Of a stretch of DNA of 64,000 nucleotides, positions 26,401 to 38,400 are shown one piece after another. Source of the DNA: Bolinopsis microptera (Eukaryota; Ctenophora; Tentaculata; Lobata; Bolinopsidae). Positions within the stretch are counted from its first letter, which is position 1; each line of letters starts with the position of its first letter. A program made the position numbers and the translations under genes. The stretch lies in NCBI RefSeq assembly GCF_026151205.1, contig NC_087074.1, positions 15,544,962 through 15,608,961 of the forward strand, written 5' to 3'. The notes beneath the pieces were generated by a model that did not search any database, was not told where the DNA came from, and saw only the letters and a program-made list of their open reading frames with translations.

Positions 26401-29400
26401 TGCTATTTGTCAAGGTGGACTGCTGGAACCGGCCCAGCCTCCTAGGTGTCTTAAAACGGGTAAATATTTGAAAAATAAATCCCTTAGTGTTAACTGTTAG
26501 TCCCATATTTTGTTTTTGCATCTGATTGTCCTTATTCTTAAAATTGTATCAGTAAAATAGCTGCTAAAGTAATGTGAGATCTATTTACGCCTAATCTATC
26601 GAGGGATGTGATTTGGAGTAAATAGTTCACATGTTTTACTAAACTTAGTTTAGTGACAGTTTATTGAGAATATAACCTGATATAAATGTAACTTATACCA
26701 AACTTGTTAACGTATACCTGCTTATATGTATGTACCACACGTAAGTTTTATAATGCCCAAGTTGTTTCTGTTTTGCTAAACTTCGTTAAATCACCACTTA
26801 CTCAACTAGTATGATAACAAATATTCCCTAATATGGCCTATGGGTATAACTTCATTACGAGTTGAAGCAGCATGCTAATCTCTCATAGGTCCAGATAGGG
26901 CCTAAACCACTACGATTTGATTTAGATGCTTGTTGTAAACCTGAAACCACACGATGTCGTTTGCTCAATGCCCTCACAAGAGCTCCTATTAAGATCACAT
27001 GGCCCTAAGCGACCAATAGAATGAGAGCACTAATATAGTACCATACAGCACAGAATATACCCCTCGTACAGCATCACATATTTAGCATGACAAGGGGGAG
27101 GGGGGGAGATGCAAGGCTGAGATAAAATCACCATGTCGAGAAGCTTGCTACCATTGTACTAGACAATAGCTGGAGCCTGCATTCTCTTGAAGAGATCATT
27201 AAACCTTTTAGCATCACAGTGCTATTAACCCAGCTGGAAATGGGTTATTCAAAAGATTGAAGCCACGGCTTGTTAGTTAGTCGTTCACCAAATCTGCATT
27301 TTGACCTGCCTCTGTGTTGTGAGATGTCTCTACGTTTGTTCACAGTTAAATGCTAAGCAGCAACCAGAGCTGGTTTCACAAAGCTCCAGAGCATCAAGGT
27401 GTGTTTTAGAGGATAGGCTGAAAACTCGTCATAAAATATTTCATATTATTATCGTTGCAAGTAGGAAACTACTGGACCGAAAATCATTTATTTAAAAATT
27501 AAATAGTTATTTTAAAGTAGATAAGGAAAGATTTATCCAGAGGTTAAAAACTTGGTTTCCATTCGGCCTCAACTTAGTTAACCCCTTTATTTTGCCCCTC
27601 CTGGGCAACATGTTATGGGATTGTTGCTAGACGCATGATAGTGATGTTTATCGTTTAGTGTAGTTATACTGCAGGGGCTAATACTATTCAGTACTAGCTG
27701 GAGTGATGTTTATCGTTTAGTTAGTTATACTGCAGGGGCTAGTACTATTCAGTACTAGCTGTAGTGATGTTTATCGTTTAGTGTAGTTATACTGCAAGGG
27801 CTAGTACTATTCAGTACTAGCTGTAGTGATGTTTATCGTTTAGTGTAGTTATACTGCAGGGGCTAGTACTATTCAGTACTAGCTGTAGTGATGTTTATCG
27901 TTTAGTGTAGTTATACTGCAGGGGCTAGTACTATTCAGTACTAGCTGTAGTGATGTTTATCGTTTAGTGTAGTTATACTGCAGGGGCTAGTACTATTCAG
28001 TACTAGCTGTAGTGATGTTTATCGTTTAGTGTAGTTATACTGCAGGGGCTAGTACTATTCAGTACTAGCTGTAGTGATGTTTATCGTTTAGTGTAGTTAT
28101 ACTGCAGGGGCTAGTACTATTCAGTACTAGCTGTAGTGATGTTTATCGTTTAGTGTAGTTATACTGCAGGGGCTAGTACTATTCAGTACTATTCAGTAGT
28201 GATGTTTATCGTTTAGTGTAGTTATACTGCAGGGGCTAGTACTATTCAGTACTACTGCAGGGGCTAGTACTATTCAGTACTACTGCAGGGGCTAGTACTA
28301 TTCAGTACTACTGCAGGGGCTAGTACTATTCAGTACTACTGCAGGGGTTAGTACTATTCAGTACTACTGCAGGGGCTAGTACTATTCAGTACTACTGCAG
28401 GGGCTAGTACTATTCAGTACCAGCTGGAGGAGTCACGACCTTCCAGACCCCAGTGCTTAGGCTTTTTTGTGAGATTGTTGTTTGTGAGTATAGCATTTTG
28501 TTGTCTAGTTTGTTTTTTTATTTACTGACCACTGTGTCATACCTCAGCAATTTGTTATTATGTTCAACATCAGAACTCATCATACCTGCTGCTGAAGATT
28601 GGCTCATAGCTGCTGTCTAGTGCATACACTCTAGAGACGTTATTGTAAGCCACATTACAACATTTGCTCAAGGCTCTCCTAAGCCTTTAGACCAATCCAG
28701 ACCTCGTTTTGAGATCACATGGCTCTTAAGCTCTTAATAACCAATAGAATTGAAGCGTTTTAGCACGTGTGAGTTATAACTCATATGCCAACATGTAAAA
28801 AAGTCTAGGTTTTCTACTAATGAGAATAACGGCACTGTCTAGTATTTACAGGCCAAGTACAAGGAGCAGGTAATGGATCATTAGTCTAACGTCACGTCAT
28901 AGTATATCACTAGGAGAGGGTTTTGTTAACATTTAGTTGTCGAGTGCTAGCAGCACTCAGTGCTATGATCTGATGTTGACTATACTGTCTAGTGGTCGAA
29001 CGGTTTGTCGTCGATTGCTCTGGAACTTGTAGGTAATTGAAAAGTGTGCTCTTCTTTTGTAGTGTTGCACTCTTGGATACTGATGGCCAAACTTTGGTAA
29101 AGCCTATTTGTTCACTAATTATACTTAATTGTTTAGGATGAAAGTGTAGTTCTATCGGAGGAGATATGCGCTATTTCTACTTGATCGTACTGATGGTACT
29201 GATGTACAATGAAGCAAGATGTGATACAGGTGAGGACTGATGAAGAAATATTGTAGATAAACACTAAATTGACTGTTCTAATTCTATCTTTTGCTTGTGA
29301 CTAAATTATTGTTGTGTAATTTGATATAATAAGCGAAAAATGTTTCAAATAAATAATCGTTGAGCTCCTTCAATTTTAAAACGACAATACCTTCCAGGTT

Positions 29401-32400
29401 GGCAGCCTACTCCGAATAAAGACAATCCATTTCCATACAATCTAGACAGGTTCCCTATGCAGATACGGACGACGACAGCTACTCAAAATGTTTGGATACA
29501 AGGCAACGTTGACCAGTCTTCCTCACCCGTAGATTCTTATGCTGGAATACTTTTCAGCTTAGCTTGGCAAATGAGTGACAACAGTATCTGGCTGGCGTAC
29601 CACAACCTAGACTATGGCGAGGAATTCTTCAACCCAACACCAACCTGTTCAGCCCGGGGAGGAGACTGGACCTTGTTCAAGTTGAAGAGGAAGATGGTCC
29701 TAAGATGTGGCAATGAAGATGTCTACGAAATCCTTTACAAAGACCTTTACGACAGCAAACTTGAACCTTTCTTGCAGAGGAGCGTTAAGGCGTTAAGCAA
29801 AACAGTCACAAACATATGGTTTGACCATGAGCATGCGGACAACGCAGAGTATAAAAGGGCAGGTAACATACCTACTTAACATACAACCTATAAACTGTAG
29901 CTTACATTATGCTTACTGTACAATAATACTACTATTATGCAATAATAGTATTTAATGAGGATCCAAAATCAAATTTTTACAGATCAATAAATAAATTCAA
30001 TGATTTTTAAGAATTCAAAACCTACCATCCCACCAGACTACTGCTACAAAGGTTACAAGATGGCATATGACGGTGGATGTGACGAATGCCCAGAAAACAC
30101 CTACAATACCAGGCTTGACAATACTGTCCAACCTTGTACTTCCTGTCCTGACAATATGATATCTCCTCCTGGATCTTCTTCAGTTGATGATTGCAAGGAA
30201 AAAGGTAGGCAGGCACTCTTCTTAAGAGAAGATACTTGTTATTTTCTTAAATAATTAATGGTACTTGATACCTATAATTACCTATACAATAAAAGAATTT
30301 TTTGACTCATTTCTTGAGCCAGAAAATCAAAAAGTTTTGTGCGCTCTCGATGTATCAACCATTTCTTTATTTGTGATATAATGTCGTTTGTTTGGTTGAA
30401 TAATTTTCATTTAATTGATCTGGATCTGACACATGTAATTCTGTAATGATCTTTTTAATTTCTAATTTCTAATTGCGTCTGTAGTGTATGATCTGTAAGT
30501 TCTGTCGTTGCATCTTGACTATGCCCGGTATCTATTTAATATTTTGAAGTTTTTTCGTGTTTTTGATATTTAACCATAATATTTTCTTTCAGGATACAAG
30601 ATACCAATAATGGCAGTGCTAGTGAATAATCAGCGAGAGAATCACAAACCAGGATATATGTTCGATGATAATACGGCAACATACTATCATCATAAATATA
30701 ATAAAATCCCAGGGGTCAAGGTTTATTTCGGCTATGAAGTTGAAGTATCCAGGGTAAAGATAACCAACCGACTCGACTATGCGAATTACCTCCCAAATTT
30801 GAAAAGCACAGCTGTTTCCGTGATGCTGAAGGACGGTGGAGTTGACGAATGCGGAACCCTAGGAGACGACAACACTATCGAGTACAAGACCTTCACCGTA
30901 TTATGTGGCAACAAAAGGGGGATAGGACTAGTGGTAGAGAGACCAAGCAGTGTTAATGGCTGGTGTATTTCAGAGCTGGAGATATATCACTATACTGGTA
31001 CGGTACAGTTAAACTAGACTAAAGAGTAAAGATATTTTGTACAGTACTCTAGAATAAAATCTCTATCTTTATTTATAATTGATCGACCAACTTTATTTGA
31101 TATTTAATCACGGATTATAAAATCCATGACAAAATCAGTAAAACACCATGTTCTCTCAGGAATGCAGGACGTCTGCGAAGCACCCACGTATTACAACCAA
31201 CTCACGAATGCATGTGAATCACCACCAGCGTGTAACTCGGGGGATCGGGAGGTATTTAACATTAACAACGGGGCCTGTGAGAAGTGTCCTAAGAAGTCAG
31301 TGTTTGTCGAAGGAGCATGCATCAAGATAAGTAAGTTACTCGGCTGGAGGTGGGGAGACGTTTTTGATTATTATTTCAGGTTGAATTTCTCAGCTACATG
31401 TTTACGTAAAGCAGTTCGAACAATAAAATGACAATAACAATGACCGACCATTTGAATTTTAAGTAAACAAATCGAGACTTTGTTTGCTTAAAAGTTATTA
31501 CAGTACACTTCAGCTCACTCCGTAAAGAATAAATTAATAACCCGTCCCTCAGGCATCAAAGATGTTTAGATCCATTTCAAAGTCAAACTTCAATGAGAAT
31601 CCAAACCTTATTCATTATTAGAAGATTTTCCAGAAATTAACAGGCCAATTTCCATAACTTAAGTTATTTCATCTAATGATTGTTAATGACGTACCTGATA
31701 CTGCTTGGATCGGCCGAGGGACCAGACACAGGACTCGTCCAACAGCTGGATAATGCTCTGACACTGCTCTGTTTGTTGGAGAATCTGGACTATCATTCTC
31801 AATGTGCTGCCTGGGAATAGAGTGTTACACAATGAATGTGCTCCTGATTATGTATAGATCTTGATATTATGTGCAGTAGGTTGTGAGTTACAGTTTCTTT
31901 TAAATGACGTTTCGAATCATAATTTACGGTATAATACTTATTGCTGGATTTTGGTGAATGATAATTCAAGATGAGGTCACAAACCATTCTCTTCAGTATT
32001 TGCCAACTTATATTAATTAATTATTGATATTATGTAACATAAATATTTTTAGATTCGAAGAGCTGAAATCTGACGACAGCTGCAAGCAACAATGATTTCA
32101 GAATTCAGCATCAGGATGATGAGAAGGTCAGGAATGTGGACACTTTTTTAGTTAATATTAGTTCCGGGGTTTTTAGTTAATATTAGTTCTGGGGTTTTTA
32201 TGTTTGCTTTCTGGTGTGCCTTCCATATCAGCATTGAGTTAAATTGGATGAGTGGGCATTTTAATAACTAGTGAGCAGTGACAGTGAATTAAGTTAAGGC
32301 AAAGCTATTCTCAGCTGTATTGTATCTAATAGTTAATTTTCTTTTTCGCTGATGAAGTGGAATTTTAAGAACCATTCAAGGGAGAATCAGTGAACTCTAG

Positions 32401-35400
32401 ACGCAAGTTACTGGTAATTTGGAATTACAAATAATGTGAAATTTATTATAACTAATTATTCATCGCGTTTTTATAATATGTAGCATTATTATTTTGTAAC
32501 GTTATGGGGGGGGGTGTCATGTCCGTCTATGTCCGCCTATGTCCTGTCCTTTTTGGATTCTATGAGACAACGGACGTGTTTTTTGGGACATTGGCGGACA
32601 CGGATGGACATTGGCGGACTCGGACGGACATTGGCGGACTCGGACGGACATTGGCGGACTCGGACGGACATTGGCGGACCCGGACGGACATTGGCGGACT
32701 TGGATGGACATTTGTGGACATTAGCGGACATGGGTGGACATTAGCGGACAAACATTTTGAGGACTGAAGAGTACTGAAGAGTACTGAGGAGGATGGCTGA
32801 GGAGGATGGCTGAGGAGGATGGCTGAGGAGGATGACTGAGGAGGATGACTGAGGAGGATGACTGAGAGGGAGGAGAAGGATCAGGAAGACCCAGGAGGAG
32901 GAGGAGGAGGAGGAGAACTGAGGAGGATGACTGAGGACTGAGGAGGAGGAGGACTCAGGAGGAGGACTTAGGAGGACTGAGAAGGAGGAAGACTGAGGAG
33001 GATGGCTGAGGAGGATGACTGAGAGGGAGGAGGAGGAGGAGGAGGAAGAGGACTGAGGAGGAGGAGGAGAAGGACTGAGGAGGAGAAGGAGGACCCAGGA
33101 GGAGGAGGACCCAGGAGGAGGACCCAGGAAAAGGCCCCAGGAGGAGGAGGAGGACTGGGGAGGAGCAGCCCAGTATAAGTAGTGCTACGATCTCGTAAGG
33201 AGAAGCATTATTTGATGCCCAGTGGCCAGTACTAGTACTCTAGTTACAGTGCATCGAGCCACAACTTCAACTATGAACTCAGCATCTATAAGTCAGATTA
33301 GTCCAGAGTCCGGTATTAGCGAACCGAGCGCTTTTACTTAGTCTTTGCCTAGACAAGTTTTATGCGTGTGACAGATTCTGGTCACGTATATTTATCAGGT
33401 GATTAGAATTCATCCTTCTATATGGCTCTGAAACATGGACTGTCAGCCAGACCCTCGCAAAACGTATTGATGGATGTTATACGAGAATGCTGAGGATGGC
33501 ACTGAACATTGACTGGAAAGAGCGGCAGACTAACGCCAAGGTGTATGGACACCTCATCAGAGCATCTGATAAGATAGCTGCACGGAGGATGAGACTCGCA
33601 GGTCATTTAGCCAGACATGAAGAACTATTGAGTCATCAACTTCTCTTCTGGAAACCCCTTCAAGGACATCGTCGAAGGGGAAGACCACATCTCACATATA
33701 TTGACATCCTTCGGAAGGACACGGGGCTTGACGACAGCAAAGAGATTAACAAACTCATGCTGGATAGACAGATTTGGAAGAAGACTATTTCTGTTCGGAC
33801 GCTGAAGCCGCCCTAAGTCGAGTAAGTCGTGATTAGAATTGTCCCGTGAGATTTAGAATCACATGACAATTCTAATCACGCGGTAAACATACTGGCACTG
33901 CAGTATATAGCAGTGGTATCCAAAACTCGAAACTATTTACGTTACTACTTTTGGCGGACTTGAATGGATATTTGTGGACATTAGCGGACATTGGTGGACA
34001 TTGGTGGACATTAGCGGACAAACATTTTGAGGACTGAAGAGTACTGAAGAGTACTGAAGAGTACTGAGGAGGATGGCTGAGAAGGATGGCTGAGGAGGAT
34101 GGCTGAGGAGGATGACTGAGGAGGATGACTGAGGAGGATGACTGAGAGGGAGGAGAAGGATCAGGAAGACCCAGGAGGAGGAGGAGGAGGACCCAGAAGG
34201 AGGACCTAGGAGGAGGAGGATGACTGAAGAGGAGGAGGACTCAGGAGGAGGACTGAGGAGGACTGGGGAGGAGGAGAACTGTTGAGGACTGATGAGGAGG
34301 ACTGAGGACGAGGAGGAAGAGTAGGAGGAGGACTGAGGAGGGGAGGAGGAAGAGGACTGGGGAGGATCAGGAAGACCCAGGAGGACCCAGGAGGAGGACC
34401 CAGGAGGAGGAGGAGGACTGAGGAGGACTGAGGAGGAGGACTGACGATGACTGAGAAGGAGGAGGACTGAGGAGAACTGAGGAGGATGGCTGAGGAGGAT
34501 GGCTGGGGAGGATGGCTGAGGAGGATGACTGAGGAGGATGACTGAGAGGGAGGAGGAGGAGGACTCAGGAGGAGGACTCGAAGGAAGAGGAGGAGGACTC
34601 AGGAGGAGGACTCAGGAGGAGGACTCAGGAGGAGGACTCAGGAGGAGGACTCAGGAGGAGGACTTAGGAGGAGGACTTAGGAGAAATGAGAAGGAGGACT
34701 GAGGAGAACTGAGGAGGAGGAGGAGGAGGACTGAATAGGAGGAGGAGAAGGAGGGGGACTGGGAGAGGACTAGGGAGGAGGAGGACTGATGAGAAGGATG
34801 AGGAGGAGGACCCAGGAGGAGGAGGACTGAGGACCGAGGAGGAAGAGGAGGAGGATGAAGAGGAGGAGGAGGACCCAGGAGGAGGAGGACTGAGGAGGAG
34901 GACTGAGGAGGACTGAGGAGGATGGCTGAGGAGGAGGACTCAGGAGGAGAACTGAAGAGGAGGAGGAGGAGGACTGAATAGGAGGAGGAGAAGGAGGGGG
35001 ACTGGGAGAGGACTAGGGAGGAGGAGGACTGATGAGAAGGATGAGGAGGAGGACCCAGGAGGAGGAGGACTGAGGACCGAGGAGGAAGAGGAGGAGGATG
35101 AAGATGAAGAATCACATGACAATTCTAATCACGCGGTAAACATACTGGCACTGCAGTATATAGCAGTGGTATCCAAAACTCGAAACTATTTACGTTACTA
35201 CTTTTGGCGGACTTGAATGGACATTTGTGGACATTAGCGGACATTGGTGGACATTAGCGGACAAACATTTTGAGGACTGAAGAGTACTGAAGAGTACTGA
35301 AGAGTACTGAGGAGGATGGCTGAGAAGGATGGCTGAGGAGGATGGCTGAGGAGGATGACTGAGGAGGATGACTGAGGAGGATGACTGAGAGGGAGGAGAA

Positions 35401-38400
35401 GGATCAGGAAGACCCAGGAGGAGGAGGAGGAGGACCCAGAAGGAGGACCTAGGAGGAGGAGGAGGAGAACTGAGGAGGATGACTGAAGAGGAGGAGGACT
35501 CAGGAGGAGGACTGAGGAGGACTGGGGAGGAGGAGAACTGTTGAGGACTGATGAGGAGGACTGAGGACGAGGAGGAAGAGTAGGAGGAGGACTGAGGAGG
35601 GGAGGAGGAAGAGGACTGGGGAGGATCAGGAAGACCCAGGAGGACCCAGGAGGAGGACCCAGGAGGAGGAGGAGGACTGAGGAGGACTGAGGAGGAGGAC
35701 TGACGATGACTGAGAAGGAGGAGGACTGAGGAGAACTGAGGAGGATGGCTGAGGAGGATGGCTGGGGAGGATGGCTGAGGAGGATGACTGAGGAGGATGA
35801 CTGAGAGGGAGGAGGAGGAGGACTCAGGAGGAGGACTCGAAGGAAGAGGAGGAGGACTCAGGAGGAGGACTCAGGAGGAGGACTCAGGAGGAGGACTCAG
35901 GAGGAGGACTCAGGAGGAGGACTCAGGAGGAGGACTCAGGAGGAGGACTCAGGAGGAGGACTCAGGAGGAGGACTTAGGAGGAGGACTTAGGAGAAATGA
36001 GAAGGAGGACTGAGGAGAACTGAGGAGGAGGAGGAGGAGGACTGAATAGGAGGAGGAGAAGGAGGGGGACTGGGAGAGGACTAGGGAGGAGGAGGACTGA
36101 TGAGAAGGATGAGGAGGAGGACCCAGGAGGAGGAGGACTGAGGACCGAGGAGGAAGAGGAGGAGGATGAAGAGGAGGAGGAGGACCCAGGAGGAGGAGGA
36201 CTGAGGAGGAGGACTGAGGAGGACTGAGGAGGATGGCTGAGGAGGATGACTGAGAGGGAAGAGGAGGACTGAGGAGGACTGAGAAGGAGGAGGAGGAGGA
36301 CTGAATAGGAGGAGGAGGAGGGGGACTGGAGGAGGATGGAGGACTGAGGAGAAGGATGAGGAGGAGGACTGAGGAGGACTGAGGACTGAGGAGGAAGAGG
36401 AGGAGGATGAAGAGGAGGAGGAGGACACAGGAGGAGGAGGAGGACTGGGGAGGAGGAGGACTGAGGACGAGGAGGAGGAGGAGTAGGAAGAGGACTGAGG
36501 AGGGGAGGAGGAAGAGGACTGAGGAAGATCAGGAGGAGGAGGAGGAGGAGGACTGAATAGGAGGAGGAGGAGGGGACTGGCTGAGGACTGAGGAGGAGGA
36601 GGAGGACTGGGGAGGAGGAGGACTGTTGAGGACTGATGAGGAGGACTGAGGACGAGGAGGAGGAGGAGTAGGAGGAGGACTGAGGAGGGGAGGAGGAAGA
36701 GGACTGAGGAAGATCAGGAGGAGGAGGAGGAGGAGGACTGAATAGGAGGAGGAGGAGGGGGACCGGCTGAGGACTGAGGAGGAGGAGGAGGACTGGGGAG
36801 GAGGAGGACTGTTGAGGACTGATGAGGAGGACTGAGGACGAGGAGGAGGAGGAGTAGGAGGAGGACTGAGGAGGGGAGGAGGAAGAGGACTGAGGAAGAT
36901 CAGGAAGACCCAGGGGGAGGAGGAGGAAGAGTAGGAGGAGGAAGCATCTAAATGTTATTTCCATTTTTGTCCGTTTTTGTCCATTTTTGTCCGTTTTTGT
37001 CTGCTCTATTTTTTGTCCGTTTTGAAAATATAGGGTACCGAACGGACAAAAAACATGATCCCCCCTATAACAGCAAAAATTGAACATTTTATTTAGCAAT
37101 TTAGGTGTCCATTAATGTCCGCCTATGTCCGTCTATGTCCGTCTATGTCCGCCTATGTCCGTCTATGTCCGCCTATGTCCGTCTATGTCCGCCTATGTCC
37201 TGTCCTTTTTGGATTCTATGAGACAAGCGGACATAGACGGACGTGACACCCCCCCCGTTATGGATAAAATGAGAGTAAAACAATAAATCTAAATTATAAA
37301 ACATATTTTTTCAACAAAAATAAAATAATGATATCATGATGATTTATTCCGAATGAAGAAGATGCCAAAATGACACTTAAAAATAAGACCCACCAATAAC
37401 TCTAGAGTATTTCTCCTCCGCATCTACCGGATCTGTAACCTTCATATCTGACAAGGTATTAGGAGAGGATCCCAGTCTCTCTCTAACGTGCTGAAATATA
37501 GATAAATAAATAAATTCTATTACACGCTTCGATATTGAATATACCCGAAAAGATATATATAAGTCATTCAAGCGACACAATGTCATCATTATGATGCGTA
37601 CAGCTTGTAGGTATGGGCGGATCATGATAAATATGTGTTATGTAATTGAGTTGTTCGTTGCAGTCAGCAGTTATTCAAGCGACACAATGTCATCATTATG
37701 ATGCGTACAGCTTGTAGGTATGGGCGGATCATGATAAATATGTGTTATGTAATTGAGTTGTTCGTTGCAGTCAGCAGTTATCACCAACCTTAACAATACC
37801 CTTTTCACAGAACTTTACAGCAGAACTGAGTTTGTCTCCTGGAAAAGCTGCTACAAGAGCATCTGATGCTATCTGGGCAGTTGTTGAGTTTATGTCACAT
37901 GTGCTCTCCAGCCATGAACCTGGGTGGTTGTTATTCAACTATTAGGGTTTAGTTGAACTTAGTTAAGATTCAGTTGAGACTCCATTTTATTTGTTAGTGA
38001 TCAAGGTCTAGGTGTCTCGAAACTTTTTCTACATTTGCAGAAACAATGTTGGACACAGACAATAAAGAATCAGCAATGCAAATTTCAAAAGCCCATAATG
38101 GCTGAACACTATATAAATAATAAGTGCAAGTACCCATGATACTGCCAAGATACGGAGCCAGGTTCCGCCCAGCCAATGAGACTATTTTACTGTGAACTTG
38201 CTGGGAAAGTTCTCGAACTTTCCTTTCGTTATCCTAGGTAAATTTGTAAATAACTGTACAATCTGTCAATATGAATGATGAACAATTATTTTATCGTTTA
38301 AAAGTCGCATATTATAACAGGAATCACATTGCATGGAACTATTGAGTATTGAGTAATTAAAAAACTTACTATTGATATTTTTTGGTAGTTTCTCGCCCAT

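Larger units (their letters stand above)
18289..26459 (+). repeat. Segmental duplication, copy 2 (genes E, F, G)
   Basis: Counterpart of 8137-18288. Intergenic tracts, the intron 1 insertion of E, and the full D/G structure match copy 1. The F position corresponds to C but carries intact lectin exons and lacks the transposon. Confidence 0.8.
32761..36947. repeat. Purine-only satellite (GAGGAGGACTGAGGA type)
   Basis: Apart from 33180-34020 and 35110-35220, this is built of GGA, GAGGAGGAC and GGATGGCTGA words with hardly any pyrimidines except in CT and CC steps. It gives long spurious Ser/Pro-rich open frames on the minus strand (34651-37099), which are not genes. In the listerin pre-mRNA it would be a pyrimidine-rich tract of several kilobases. 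Confidence 0.9.
32506..37256. mobile_element. 4.75-kb repeat-filled element with 30-bp inverted ends
   Basis: The left end is a G run, then TGTCATGTCCGTCTATGTCC. The right end is its complement with one mismatch (GTCACGTCC). GTTAT flanks both sides (32501-32505 and 37257-37261), consistent with a 5-bp target duplication. Near each end the segment GTCCTTTTTGGATTCTATG occurs in the same orientation, and the right end has about ten 10-bp GTCCGYCTAT units. The interior is satellite only, plus one LINE insertion. It lies wholly in listerin intron 6. A non-autonomous DNA transposon or satellite-expanded MITE is the likeliest reading. Confidence 0.7.

Noticed and set aside
27640-28420. CRISPR-like array
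   Set aside because: Units are contiguous tandem repeats without unique spacers, and the genome is eukaryotic.
34651-37099. Long minus-strand open frames rich in Ser, Pro and Leu (up to 374 codons)
   Set aside because: They are translations of the GGA-type satellite, occur in overlapping frames with the same composition, and lie inside listerin intron 6. No splice or start context.
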